Below, one piece after another: positions 9,442 to 17,811 of a stretch of 64,000 bases of DNA. The translations under genes were made by a program, and so were the position numbers. The notes beneath the pieces are model-generated. The model saw nothing but the letters and a program-made list of their open reading frames with translations, was not told the DNA's origin and did not search any database. Source of the DNA: SAR202 cluster bacterium (lineage in GTDB: Bacteria > Chloroflexota > Dehalococcoidia > Lucifugimonadales > UBA3495); contig JABMNL010000040.1 of assembly GCA_013204585.1 (NCBI GenBank), forward strand, positions 184,411 to 248,410, written 5' to 3'. Numbering within the stretch: the first letter of the stretch is position 1; each line of letters begins with the position of its first letter.

Positions 9442-10248
9442 CTAGTTGGGCGCAGCCTGAGCCTCGCCCACAATTAATTGGCGAGCGGCAAAGGCCGCGT
9501 TCACGACCTGATAAATTTGCTCCTCAGCCGTTTCCCCCTTGAAAGGAAACGTAACCTTCACTCCATCGCCTTGGAACGTTACCTCGCCGTCGGGCTTGCT
9601 GAAGTAGTACTGGGCCATCATTCCGATTCCCGACAATACGGCCAGGAAGATCAAAAAGGCCACCAAGTCCATGCGAATAAGCGGCACAGTGGGTCCATCA
9701 ATGCGGCCGGTCAACCAGTAAGCCAGCAGTACGTAGAAAAAGACACCGGCCACCACCATCAACCCACCCTGGAACATCGAGCCCTTGCCGCGCCGGCCCG
9801 AATTGACCGCTACGGCTTTGACTTCATCCACCGGCATGAAGACCGTTTCTCGCATGCCGTCTTTCTGTCCAAAGACGATGACCCTTAGGTTGGTTAGCAC
9901 GAGCATCCGGCCCTGTTCTTCAGGATGTGCCACCAAGCCTTTATCGGTGGAGAAAGTGTGGGTCACCTTCTCGCCGGATAGAAGGGCTACCCGCCTGATA
10001 CTTGACCCTGAATTAGCCATCACGGCAGACCCGGTGGCAGACCCCGGCAGACGTCCCACGACGGTCTTCCGAACCGCATTGACGTCGCTTGCTTTAGGTT
10101 CAAAAGACCGGTGTAGGTCTTTGTATAACCCCTGACGTAAGTCTTGGTAAAGACCACGGCTGAGGCCTACTGGCGTGCCAGGCCGCGTTACTGACGGTTT
10201 CTTGGCTTGTTTTGGTGGCCGCTTTAGATGCGGCAATTCTAGATACAA
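9442..10248 (-). CDS. Membrane protein with PH-like domain
   Basis: 268 aa, function unknown. The N-terminal 95 residues are basic and of low complexity and contain the near-repeat GLYQDLRQ/GLYKDLHR. A PH-like stretch follows (MLVLTNLRVIVFGQ, about residue 115), then two close membrane helices (about 160-182 and 195-217), and a soluble tail. The start is TTG at 10248 with GGAG six bases upstream. It is convergent with tsaD (6 bases between stops). The combination resembles bacterial PH-domain membrane proteins but I cannot name a family. Confidence 0.6.
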   Translation of the reverse strand: MYLELPHLKRPPKQAKKPSVTRPGTPVGLSRGLYQDLRQGLYKDLHRSFEPKASDVNAVRKTVVGRLPGSATGSAVMANSGSSIRRVALLSGEKVTHTFSTDKGLVAHPEEQGRMLVLTNLRVIVFGQKDGMRETVFMPVDEVKAVAVNSGRRGKGSMFQGGLMVVAGVFFYVLLAYWLTGRIDGPTVPLIRMDLVAFLIFLAVLSGIGMMAQYYFSKPDGEVTFQGDGVKVTFPFKGETAEEQIYQVVNAAFAARQLIVGEAQAAPN

Positions 10249-10385
10249 AAATAGCTCCTTCCAACAGCAATACTATCATAGGAACGGCGCGGTACGAGGC
10301 CAAATCACACATAAAATCAGGCTGTCACAATGGGTCGACTGGCAAACAAAAATTTTATCTATTCTCCCCAACCAGGCTCATTGTA

Positions 10386-10414
10386 TTGACACTGTGAAAC
10401 CCGTTTGATAATCT
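10386..10414 (+). promoter_or_regulatory. Likely sigma-70 promoter of the T-box/ilvB transcript
   Basis: A TTGACA -35 box (10386-10391) is followed by an AT-rich -10 region: TAATCT at 17 bp, overlapping GATAAT at 15 bp. The T-box stem I begins within about 15 bases of the predicted start, which fits. Confidence 0.6.
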
Positions 10415-10419
10415 TTCTT

Positions 10420-10706
10420 ACTAAGGGCTGTGATGGAGACGAGTAGGCAGTCGTAGGTGCCAAGCGAGCCTGGTATGGTGAAAGCAGGCGCGCCGAAGCT
10501 GACCGAAAATCCCTCCGGAGCCGCCAGTCGAAAATCCTCTGTAGATGAAAGAGGGCAAGTAGACCGGGCCGGGGTTCGTTCCCCCGTTAAGAAAGACGGG
10601 ACATGTTTGTGTCCTGCTAGAGAGGTCCCGATTCATTCGGGATTATTAGGGTGGTACCGCGGGAATGTAACGTCCCGTCCCTATGTTGGGATGGGGCTTT
10701 TTTATT
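10420..10706 (+). ncRNA. T-box leader upstream of ilvB, probable isoleucine specifier
   Basis: The T-box core AGGGTGGTACCGCG is exact at 10648-10661 and pairs with the tRNA acceptor end in the antiterminator. Upstream there is a stem I with the AGUA element (GACGAGTAG, near 10438) and, on the 3' side of the specifier loop, GAA (10505-10507), one base, then ATC (10509-10511) and CCTCCGGAG. By the usual GAA-N-specifier layout the codon read is AUC, isoleucine, which suits acetolactate synthase. A terminator hairpin ends the leader. Uncharged tRNA-Ile would favour read-through into ilvB. The specifier is inferred by eye; the T-box itself is secure. Confidence 0.92.
10672..10703 (+). terminator. 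T-box rho-independent terminator
   Basis: Ten-pair stem between 10672-10681 and 10688-10697 (two G-U pairs), loop of six, followed by six T (10698-10703). It shares bases with the 3' part of the antiterminator region just after the T-box core, as expected for transcription attenuation. Confidence 0.9.
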
Positions 10707-10772
10707 GCCCAAAAGCGGCTCTCCCAGTGCCTTTCTCTGCAGGCGGAATTACTACCTGTATTGGAGGCTGCT

Positions 10773-12467
10773 TTGGTCAAGCTTAAAGGTTCGGAAATCA
10801 TCTGCGAAAGCCTGCTCAGGGAGGGCGTCGAAGTCATCTTCGGCCATCCGGGCGGGGCTATTCTTCCCCTCTACGACGCGCTCTGGTCCTATCCCCAACT
10901 GCGCCATATCCTAGTACGCCACGAACAGGCTGCGGCCCACGCCGCCGACGGCTACTCTAGGGTCACCGGCAAGGTCGGCGTCTGTATCGCCACCTCCGGC
11001 CCCGGCGCAACCAACCTGGTCACCGGCATCATGGGAGCCAAGGCCGACTCAGTCCCCATGATTGCCATCACCGGCCAGGTCTCCCGCGCTTCTTTGGGAA
11101 CCGAGGCGTTTCAAGAATGTGACATCTGCTCCATCGCCGCGTCCTGCACGAAGCAGACGTTCATGGTAATGAGCCCCAGCGACCTGGCTCCCACCATCAG
11201 GGAGGCCTTCTACATCGCCCAGGAGGGTCGGCCTGGACCGGTGCTGATTGATGTCCCCAGAGACGTGCAGCTTGAGCTGACCGAGGCCGAGTATCCCGAT
11301 GTGGTTGGCATTCCAGTGCCAGAGGTTAATGCAGAAGCGCTCCAGGGCGTTCAAGAAGCAGCCCGGTTAATCAATCAAGCCGAGCGACCAGTAATCATCA
11401 GCGGCCACGGCATACTGACCTCTGGCGCCAACCAGGAACTGAAAGCGTTGGCCGAGCAGTCTGGCATCCCGGTAATCACCACACTCTTGGGGCTGGGCGG
11501 CTTCCCAGGCGGCCACCCCCTGAGCATGGGTATGCTGGGGATGCACGGCATGTACTGGGCGAACCTGGCAGTGCACGAGGCCGATCTACTAATCGGGGTG
11601 GGCATGCGCTTCGATGACCGTGTCACCGGCAAAGTAGACACCTTTGCTCCCCACGCCCGAATCATCCACATGGACATCGACGCCAGCCAGATTGGCCGCA
11701 ACGTGCCGGTCGAAGTTCCAATAGTTGGCGACGCCAAGGCATTGCTCCAGAAATTAGTGCCGTTGGTGGGTAACACTCCCCGGCCTGATTGGATGCAATA
11801 CATCGAAAACCTGAAACGGGATCACCCGTCATTGGGCATCCCACCCAGCGATAAGTTACAACCCCAGCACGTAGTCAGAACCCTGAATACTCTGCTGCAA
11901 GAGGACCCAGCGACCACAGTTGTCACCGGAGTAGGCCAGCACCAGATGTGGGCCGCCCAATTCTTGTCCTTCAACCAGCCCAACTCATTCGTCTCGTCAG
12001 GCGGACTTGGGGCAATGGGCTTCGAGTTGCCGGCGGCGATGGGAGTCCAGGTGGGCAGGCCAGGTACCCCGGTCTGGGCAATCGCCGGAGACGGCGGTTT
12101 CCAAATGACGCTTCAAGAGTTGGTCACTGTCTCAGAAGAGAAGCTTCCGGTGAAGATTGCGCTGATTAATAACGGCCACCTGGGCATGGTGCGCCAGTGG
12201 CAAGAGATGTATTTCGAGAACCACTTGAAAGCAGTGCCGGTGCCCGGGCCCGACTTTATCAAGTTGGCTGATGCCTACGGAATCGGCGCGGTGCGGGTTA
12301 CGGAACCGGAAGACGTCCTACCGGCCATGCGACAGGCCCAGGCCCATGACGGGCCGTTCCTAATCGAGTTCGTGGTAGACTCAACCACCAACGTTTATCC
12401 CATGGTTCCGCCGGGTGGTTCATTGGCCGACACCCTAGAAGACCCGGCGTTCGCCAAAGGGAATTAA
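10773..12467 (+). CDS. ilvB: Acetolactate synthase large subunit
   Basis: ThDP-dependent enzyme condensing pyruvate to acetolactate or acetohydroxybutyrate, the first common step of valine, leucine and isoleucine synthesis. Signatures: GHPGGAILPLYDAL with the following RHEQAAAHAADGY (catalytic Glu), SGPGATNLVTGI, the FAD-binding middle domain, and the ThDP motif GDGGFQMTLQELVT plus NNGHLGMVRQWQ. TTG at 10773 with GGAGG five bases upstream is chosen; the in-frame ATG at 10683 lies inside the T-box terminator and cannot be the start. About 564 aa. No ilvN regulatory subunit or ilvC follows, which is unusual and means they are encoded elsewhere. Confidence 0.95.
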   Translation: MVKLKGSEIICESLLREGVEVIFGHPGGAILPLYDALWSYPQLRHILVRHEQAAAHAADGYSRVTGKVGVCIATSGPGATNLVTGIMGAKADSVPMIAITGQVSRASLGTEAFQECDICSIAASCTKQTFMVMSPSDLAPTIREAFYIAQEGRPGPVLIDVPRDVQLELTEAEYPDVVGIPVPEVNAEALQGVQEAARLINQAERPVIISGHGILTSGANQELKALAEQSGIPVITTLLGLGGFPGGHPLSMGMLGMHGMYWANLAVHEADLLIGVGMRFDDRVTGKVDTFAPHARIIHMDIDASQIGRNVPVEVPIVGDAKALLQKLVPLVGNTPRPDWMQYIENLKRDHPSLGIPPSDKLQPQHVVRTLNTLLQEDPATTVVTGVGQHQMWAAQFLSFNQPNSFVSSGGLGAMGFELPAAMGVQVGRPGTPVWAIAGDGGFQMTLQELVTVSEEKLPVKIALINNGHLGMVRQWQEMYFENHLKAVPVPGPDFIKLADAYGIGAVRVTEPEDVLPAMRQAQAHDGPFLIEFVVDSTTNVYPMVPPGGSLADTLEDPAFAKGN

Positions 12468-12556
12468 CGAGCCCCAGTTCGCCCAAAAACTAGGCCGGGA
12501 ATTATTGGCAAGAAAAATTGGTAAAATATTACTAGAATAATTACACGGAGCAAGTG

Positions 12557-12970
12557 GTGGAAAAACTAAGCATCCAAGACGCTTCCCGCCGCCTGAACAT
12601 CTCCCAGCGCGACGTCCGAGAATACGTCCGGACTGGGGAACTCAAGGCAGAACGCGACCCCAATTCGGAGCATGGCCGCTGGCTGGTAATCATGCCCGAA
12701 GACGGCTGGGAAGATAAATTCAAAGCCTACCTGGACAAGCTGGACGCCAGCATTACCCGATGGTGGTGGGCCAACGAAGCCAAGACTGGTTACGTTCACT
12801 ATCTCGAAGCCACCGGCATCGAGAATGTCGAGCCCGACTACCTCTGCGGACAGCCGTCCAATAATCTCTGGTCCGCCGCAGGCCATACCCAGGACCAACG
12901 GTGTCTTGAGTGCCTCATGAAGGCCACCGAACAAGGTCTTAATCTGTTCGAAGAAGAGCTGCCGAACTAG
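12557..12970 (+). CDS. Small helix-turn-helix protein, unknown role
   Basis: About 137 aa. The N-terminus (SIQDASRRLNISQRDVREYV) looks like a MerR/excisionase-type winged helix reading a short DNA site. The rest contains a Trp-rich segment (ITRWWWANEAKTGYV), and a Cys-x-x-Cys near the end (QRCLECLMKA) with an earlier Cys (DYLCGQP). Two adjacent GTG codons (12554, 12557) can serve as start; CGGAG at 12546-12550 suits the second. It follows ilvB by 90 bases but has its own AT-rich upstream region. Family not recognised. Confidence 0.6.
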   Translation: MEKLSIQDASRRLNISQRDVREYVRTGELKAERDPNSEHGRWLVIMPEDGWEDKFKAYLDKLDASITRWWWANEAKTGYVHYLEATGIENVEPDYLCGQPSNNLWSAAGHTQDQRCLECLMKATEQGLNLFEEELPN

Positions 12971-12979
12971 ACCGGGCGG

Positions 12980-14404
12980 CTAGCCCCCGCCCCCAGGCCC
13001 GCCAGCGCCGATGCCGGGTTCGGTCATACCCTCGGGGTTGAGTAGTTCGTCCAGTTCGGCGTCGGAAAGATTCGTCTTCTCTTTGGCCATCTCTCTGATG
13101 GTGGTGCCTTTGGCCGAAGCCTCTTTGGCGATGGCCGCTGCCGCATCGTAACCAATGGCCGGAGCCAACGCTGTCCCCAGCATTAGTCCCTTCTCCACCA
13201 TGGCTGGCCCGATGCCGGTGGCCGTGATTCCCTTGACGCACTGCTCGGCAAAGTTGTTGGCCGACGCAGCCAGCAGGGATACCGACTGCAAGATATTGTG
13301 GGCCGCCACTGGCATCATGGTGTTCAGTTCAAAGTAGCCGCCCTGACCCGCCAGGGTCACCGAGGCGTCGTTACCCACCACCTGCGCAACCACTTGCACC
13401 ACTGACTCGGATATCACCGGGTTAATCTTTCCCGGCATTATCGAACTGCCGGGCTGTACCTCTGGCAGGGATATCTCGCCCAGTCCCGCCCGAGGCCCCG
13501 AAGCAATGAACCGAATGTCGTTGGCAATCTTGTGCATGCTGATGGCCACCGTTTTCAGCCCGCCGCTGGCTTCAACCAGCCCGTCCAGAGTGGACTGGGC
13601 CTGGAAGTGATTGCCCGTTTCCTTAATCAAAACCCCGGAGGCTTCCGATACCGTCTTACAAGTTCGCGCCGAGAATTCTTCGTGGGTGTTAACTCCAGTG
13701 CCCACCGCAGTGCCGCCTAGGGCGACCTCGGCCAGGGCCTCTTGTACCCGCTTCATGCGCTGGACGCTGTACTCGGCCTGTCCGGCAAACCCCAAAAATT
13801 CCTGTCCCAGTCGGATCGGAGTCGCGTCTTGCAAATGGGTGCGGCCGGTCTTGATGATGGGCCAAAACTCCTTGGACTTCTTGTTCAGTTCAGCAGCCAA
13901 GAACTCCAGAGCCGGTATCAGGTCTTCTTTGATGCCCAGCAATACCGCCAGGTGGATGGACGTGGGAATCACGTCGTTGGAGGACTGACCCATGTTCACA
14001 TGGTCGTTGGGGTGGACCAGTTTGGATCCCAAGTCTCCGCCCAGTATCTGACTGGCCCGGTTGGCGATGACCTCGTTGGCGTTGGTGTTGGTGGAGGTGC
14101 CGGAGCCGGTCTGGAAGATGTCCAACACAAAGTGCTCGTCCAGCGCGCCGTCGATGACCTCTTGGGCGGCGGCCACCACGGCATTGCCGGTCTTTTCTTC
14201 CAACAATCCCAGCGACATGTTGGTCTTGGCAGCGCCCTGTTTGACCAGCCCTAAGGCTCGAATAAAGGTGCGGGGGAATCGCAGGCCGCTGATGGGGAAG
14301 TTCAACACCGCCCGCATGGTTGACGCTCCGTAAAGGGCGTCGGCTGGGACTTCCATTTCACCCATGGAGTCCCGTTCTATTCTCACGTTGGGGCGCGTGG
14401 ACAT
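12980..14404 (-). CDS. fumC: Class II fumarate hydratase
   Basis: Interconverts fumarate and malate in the citric acid cycle. The fumarase/aspartase signature SSIMPGKINP is near residue 325; other conserved blocks are TGSGTSTNTNANEV, GRTHLQDATPIRLGQE and GGTAVGTGVNTH. 474 aa, slightly long because of a Gly-rich C-terminal tail (GAGGPGGGG). Aspartase is a less likely alternative: GTAVGTGVN and the SS loop order fit fumarase. Start ATG 14404 has AGGACGG upstream. Single gene. Confidence 0.93.
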   Translation of the reverse strand: MSTRPNVRIERDSMGEMEVPADALYGASTMRAVLNFPISGLRFPRTFIRALGLVKQGAAKTNMSLGLLEEKTGNAVVAAAQEVIDGALDEHFVLDIFQTGSGTSTNTNANEVIANRASQILGGDLGSKLVHPNDHVNMGQSSNDVIPTSIHLAVLLGIKEDLIPALEFLAAELNKKSKEFWPIIKTGRTHLQDATPIRLGQEFLGFAGQAEYSVQRMKRVQEALAEVALGGTAVGTGVNTHEEFSARTCKTVSEASGVLIKETGNHFQAQSTLDGLVEASGGLKTVAISMHKIANDIRFIASGPRAGLGEISLPEVQPGSSIMPGKINPVISESVVQVVAQVVGNDASVTLAGQGGYFELNTMMPVAAHNILQSVSLLAASANNFAEQCVKGITATGIGPAMVEKGLMLGTALAPAIGYDAAAAIAKEASAKGTTIREMAKEKTNLSDAELDELLNPEGMTEPGIGAGGPGGGG

Positions 14405-14554
14405 GGTATTACCGTCCTAATTCAAGTGTGGTGCCAAAGACGTAGTGATTTTAGCGGCTACAAAGCTGCTTGGGTAGTGTGACGCGAAAAACCGACGCGG
14501 TGGCGTAAGCCGGAACCCAGATTGGCCTATGCTTATGGCGCGCCCCCATCCTAA

Positions 14555-14585
14555 CCTTCCCCCGGAGCGGGGCTTTGCCCCAAAA
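14555..14585 (+). repeat. Left inverted repeat and TTGCCCCAAAA direct repeats
   Basis: Left terminal repeat of the element. TTGCCCCAAAAG occurs three times in direct order from 14575, 14593 and 14613 (18 and 20 bp apart), and TTGCCCCAAAA again at 17777-17787 near the right end. These could be transposase binding sites; that is inference. Confidence 0.65.
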
Positions 14586-14627
14586 GGGGCGGTTGCCCCA
14601 AAAGTCTACCACTTGCCCCAAAAGGCA

Positions 14628-14669
14628 GGTGGTCTCAATGAAGTGTAATTACCCTTCATTGAGACCACC
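14628..14669. terminator. Perfect 16-bp stem hairpin at the end of a passenger gene
   Basis: GGTGGTCTCAATGAAG (14628-14643) pairs perfectly with 14654-14669 across a 10-base loop. It covers the last codons and the stop of the minus-strand gene at 14649-15221, and on that strand is followed by a short TTTT. It is probably a terminator that also blocks read-through into or out of the element. Confidence 0.55.
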
Positions 14670-15221
14670 CTCGTCAGGTGAGATTGGTTTATCTTGCTCG
14701 GTGATTAGTTTTTCCATTGTCGCGGTTAACTCAGCCATCTGTTCATCCGAAATTAACTGCTCTATTGGAGCCTCTGTTTCGTTCGGGATATCGGTTGTTC
14801 CAGCATCGGTTTCCATTCGTGCCAATACGAAATTAATCACCACGATCATGCCAACGACCCAGACCCAGATTCTTTGGTCATTGTTTAGAGCCCAACGAAT
14901 AGAATTTCGTACGCCTAAACCAAGCGAAACACCACGAGACGTTTTTAATGGCTTACCACGCCGAGTGGTTCCACCCTTCTTTACTTCTTCCAATACAGCG
15001 GCCAGAGATCGAAGGTCTCCAACCGATAACTTCGTACTAGCTAAAAATTTTATAGCCCCTTGCACGAAACTGTACGTACCGTCCGGTATGCGCCCCATAC
15101 CACCACAATTCGGGCAAGGGCCAGCCCCCGAATTGCGGAATGTTACCGACGCTGTACCTCCAATTCTAAAACCCGTAATGAATGGAATGCCGCAGGTGTT
15201 ACAGAACGCGGGTAATTGCAC
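14649..15221 (-). CDS. Zinc-ribbon membrane protein, passenger gene
   Basis: 190 aa, unknown. The N-terminus has two Cys-x-x-Cys knuckles (FCNTCG and CPNCGG, residues about 7-10 and 36-39) forming a zinc ribbon, then a soluble helix region, a single membrane helix (about 118-136, WVWVVGMIVVINFVLA) and an acidic C-terminus. Start is a GTG with GGGGAG nine bases before. Its codon use and AT content differ from neighbouring housekeeping genes. Its place inside the inverted repeats marks it as cargo. Confidence 0.55.
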   Translation of the reverse strand: MQLPAFCNTCGIPFITGFRIGGTASVTFRNSGAGPCPNCGGMGRIPDGTYSFVQGAIKFLASTKLSVGDLRSLAAVLEEVKKGGTTRRGKPLKTSRGVSLGLGVRNSIRWALNNDQRIWVWVVGMIVVINFVLARMETDAGTTDIPNETEAPIEQLISDEQMAELTATMEKLITEQDKPISPDEGGLNEG

Positions 15222-15284
15222 TTTAGTTAACTCCCCATCTCAGGGTGGGCGATTGTCTAAGGAATTGCCGAAGGTAATTGGCGC

Positions 15285-15506
15285 ATGAGTGACGTGCAAG
15301 CCCTCGGTCAAACCTTATTTTTGTTCGTTTTTTTGTTTCTTGTGACGTTTACTGCCCTCTTCACCCTAATTTGGCGGTGCATGGCTTTGGAGGCGCAAAT
15401 TAAATCACTCAAGGGCTTCCCACAGGGGTTTGAGCGTGCTCCAGGAATCGAAAATAAATTTCAATGCCACGACCCAGCACACCAGACCCGGGACTCCAAA
15501 TATTAA
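15285..15506 (+). CDS. Small possible membrane protein
   Basis: 73 aa with one strong hydrophobic helix (residues 10-31) and a polar tail. It overlaps the better supported minus-strand gene 15405-15716 by 102 bases and has only a weak GAAGG site, so it may not be real. Nothing else is recognisable. Confidence 0.3.
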   Translation: MSDVQALGQTLFLFVFLFLVTFTALFTLIWRCMALEAQIKSLKGFPQGFERAPGIENKFQCHDPAHQTRDSKY

Positions 15507-15716
15507 GGCAACCGGACCATTTCCTTTGACGGCTATGGCGATGACAACCAAAAAAGAACCGATCACAACGAGAAATAGCGCGAATGCCATGCGGCTTAAT
15601 GCTTCCTTAATGATAGGCCCGGCATCAGGAACCATCGTGAAAATCATGGCACCAACAAGAATAATAAAAAAGGCCATGACTCCGACGACTTGCACTACAT
15701 TAGGCGAGTTGCCCAT
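15405..15716 (-). CDS. Small membrane protein with three predicted helices, passenger gene
   Basis: 103 aa with hydrophobic segments at about 9-28, 43-63 and 67-90 and little else. ATG 15716 is preceded by GGAGAAGGT, a good ribosome site. Function unknown; it lies between other small genes of the element. Confidence 0.5.
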   Translation of the reverse strand: MGNSPNVVQVVGVMAFFIILVGAMIFTMVPDAGPIIKEALSRMAFALFLVVIGSFLVVIAIAVKGNGPVALIFGVPGLVCWVVALKFIFDSWSTLKPLWEALE

Positions 15717-15805
15717 ACCTTCTCCAAGATATCATCCGTGCTCAGGGCACGAGTGTGATGATTGCCGCATTTGTCTAATGGGGCGTTGTTGCGGTGATTG
15801 GCGGG

Positions 15806-16153
15806 TTAGTTCTCAGAGAATCCCCATGCCGCTGAATCACTTTGCCAAACGTATTCCTCAGAGCCTTCAGAACGTAGCCAGTAGTTCTCAGCGCGGAGGA
15901 GTCTATTCGACTCCTGTAGGAGAATATTCTCGCGTTGAAGCCTGTCGTTCTCGTAACGGTGCGGGTTATCTAGATAGCCAGTCCCATCGTCGTTTAGGAT
16001 CACAACTAAGCCAACATCAATCGCGTTCTCGATCAATTTATCTTTGGCAAGAATCTTCTGGTCGAAATCGTTTAACTCAGCAACCAATTGATTCATATCT
16101 GACGAAGAAATGTCATAACCAGTTACGTATGTCGGGCGGGAAGTCCACGTCAT
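15806..16153 (-). CDS. Coiled-coil protein with phage-like N-terminus, passenger gene
   Basis: 115 aa. The opening TWTSRPTYVTGYDISSSDMN resembles the start of many phage structural or host-range proteins (TWT..R.W.TGE.VTAS pattern). The middle (DRLQRENILLQESNRLLRAE) is a clear leucine-zipper-like coiled coil. GGAAGGAAAG lies just before the ATG. No function is proposed. Confidence 0.55.
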   Translation of the reverse strand: MTWTSRPTYVTGYDISSSDMNQLVAELNDFDQKILAKDKLIENAIDVGLVVILNDDGTGYLDNPHRYENDRLQRENILLQESNRLLRAENYWLRSEGSEEYVWQSDSAAWGFSEN

Positions 16154-16230
16154 ATTCTTTCCTTCCTTCTGGGGTGTTGCCCGGTTGCTTCCGACGGCGG
16201 CGGGCGCACCCTAATTCAATTTTCAGTGGC

Positions 16231-16386
16231 TTATTTAACCTTTTCCGTTTGCGTGGGCTCCACAACTCTGTCCCAGCGCAAGGATTTGCACTTCGGGCAA
16301 AGTCCAGGCCGTTGGGCTGTATTTCTCGGCAACCATGCATGCCCACATCTAGCACATTGAAGTGCGGTTACTTGTACATCAGGCAT
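16231..16386 (-). CDS. 51-aa zinc-ribbon protein divergent from the transposase
   Basis: A small gene encoding 51 residues with two zinc knuckles (QCARCGHAWLP and LCPKCKSLRWDR), the layout of small rubredoxin-like or ribbon proteins that often regulate or bind nucleic acid. AAGGAG lies nine bases before the ATG at 16386. Its upstream region is the operator 16408-16426, so it shares control DNA with the transposase. It may be an autoregulator of the element; that is inference. It was read from the sequence because it is too short for usual gene length cutoffs. Confidence 0.65.
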   Translation of the reverse strand: MPDVQVTALQCARCGHAWLPRNTAQRPGLCPKCKSLRWDRVVEPTQTEKVK

Positions 16387-16407
16387 TGCTTCAACTCCTT
16401 ACTTGTA

Positions 16408-16480
16408 GTCTACCTATATAGTAGACATACAAGGTTGACATTGTCAATCGGCCTTGCTATACTCTACCTAATGAGTAGAC
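16408..16480 (+). promoter_or_regulatory. Transposase promoter flanked by two palindromic operators
   Basis: The promoter is consensus-like: TTGACA at 16435-16440, a 17-bp spacer and TATACT at 16458-16463. Operator 1 (16408-16426) is GTCTAC-7 bp-GTAGAC, a perfect palindrome; operator 2 (16462-16480) is CTCTAC-7 bp-GTAGAC and overlaps the -10 box. Their centres are 54 bp apart, about five helical turns, so one protein could bridge them. Operator 1 lies 22 bases in front of the zinc-ribbon gene on the other strand. Confidence 0.75.
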
Positions 16481-16500
16481 CTAATCAGTGGAGTACAGCA

Positions 16501-17811
16501 ATGTCAACCGAAACGCAGTTCATAACAGCACTAGGCCCGAATGACCAAGACGATGGGGATGAGGGGCGACAGAGGCGTGGTCTTGCGATTTCAGCGTTGA
16601 CGAAGATTGGACAGAACCAACTAGGCTACATGGTTCCTTCTCAGTCAGGTAAAGGCGATTACATGGTTGCTCTGGGCGATGCCCCGTTCTGCACTTGCCC
16701 CGACTTTGAAAGCCGCCAAGCCAAGTGCAAGCACGTTTACGCTGTCGAATTCACCGTGGAGCGTGAGACCGCCTCAGACGGCTCTACAACGGTCACTGAA
16801 TCGGTTCAAGTCACCAAGACAAGTGAATGGACTATCTACAACCAAGCGCAGACCCACGAAGCGGAGCGGTTCAGTGAATTGCTCCAAGACTTGTGCGCAG
16901 GCATACCCAATCCCCCGCAAACAACCGGACGGCCCCGGCTCCCGCTTTCCGATGTTGTCTACAGCCTCGCTTCCAGAGCCTACTCAACCAAGTCTGGACG
17001 GCGGCACGCGTCGGAACTAAGAGAAGCCGAAGCCAATGGCGTTATTACCAAGGCTCCTAGTTACAACTCAGCGTTCCGTTACCTTGAGAACCCAGACCTA
17101 ACACCGTTGCTCAAGTCTCTAATCGAAGAAACAGCCAAGCCGTTGGCAGGAATAGAAGATGATTTTGCAGTGGACTCCAGCGGCTTCTCAACAACCACCT
17201 ACAATCGCTGGTATGACCACAAATGGGGCAAGGAACGCTCTCGCGCATCTTGGGTAAAGACCCACATCATGGTCGGCGTTAAGACCCACGTAGTGACCTC
17301 GGTTGAAGCCACACCAACTGAATCAGCCGACTCCAAGCAACTACCCTATTTGTTGGAGCGCACATCAAAGTCTTTCGACATTGGAGAAGTAAGCGCAGAC
17401 AAAGCTTACTCAGACCACAAAAACGTCCACGCCATTCAAGATGCTGGCGGTACGGCCTACATTCCGTTCCGTTCCAACTCCACTGGTCAAGCCAGCAGTA
17501 AGCACTCTTACGACAGCCTCTGGCATCGCATGTGGGCCTTTTACAACTTCAACCGCGCAGACTTCAACGCCCACTACCACAAGCGTTCAAACGTGGAGAC
17601 AGCGTTCTCCATGATTAAGGCCAAGTTTGGCGGGTCGGTTCGGGCCAAAAGCCCTACGGCTCAGGTGAACGAAGTCCTTTGCAAGATTCTCTGCCACAAC
17701 ATTTGTGTTCTGATCCAGAGTATCTATGAGTTAGAATTGGAACCGACCTTCTGGGGTTTTGAGGCAGAAAAGTCAGTTGCCCCAAAACAATTCAGCTTTG
17801 CCGGGTTTTAA
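16501..17811 (+). CDS. DDE transposase with N-terminal SWIM zinc finger
   Basis: 436 aa transposase. A SWIM-type zinc finger (CTCPDFESRQAKCKHVYA, about residues 64-81) precedes an IS4-superfamily DDE core: first Asp in FAVDSSGF (about 224), second in VSADKAYSDHK (about 298) and Glu in RSNVETAFSMIKAKFGG (about 365). The start ATG 16501 has GGAG seven bases before it; the frame is open much further upstream to 15430, but that part is only a shadow of minus-strand genes. An ATG at 16471 lies almost at the predicted transcript start. It looks intact, so the element may be active. Confidence 0.9.
   Translation: MSTETQFITALGPNDQDDGDEGRQRRGLAISALTKIGQNQLGYMVPSQSGKGDYMVALGDAPFCTCPDFESRQAKCKHVYAVEFTVERETASDGSTTVTESVQVTKTSEWTIYNQAQTHEAERFSELLQDLCAGIPNPPQTTGRPRLPLSDVVYSLASRAYSTKSGRRHASELREAEANGVITKAPSYNSAFRYLENPDLTPLLKSLIEETAKPLAGIEDDFAVDSSGFSTTTYNRWYDHKWGKERSRASWVKTHIMVGVKTHVVTSVEATPTESADSKQLPYLLERTSKSFDIGEVSADKAYSDHKNVHAIQDAGGTAYIPFRSNSTGQASSKHSYDSLWHRMWAFYNFNRADFNAHYHKRSNVETAFSMIKAKFGGSVRAKSPTAQVNEVLCKILCHNICVLIQSIYELELEPTFWGFEAEKSVAPKQFSFAGF

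Noticed and set aside
10683..10772. Upstream ATG of ilvB at 10683
   Set aside because: It lies inside the T-box terminator hairpin; TTG 10773 has an ideal ribosome site.
16113..16355. 80-codon minus-strand frame
   Set aside because: It overlaps the 51-aa zinc-ribbon gene in another frame and has no family features.
15430..16470. N-terminal extension of the transposase frame
   Set aside because: It overlaps several minus-strand genes and precedes the promoter; the extension is low-quality sequence.
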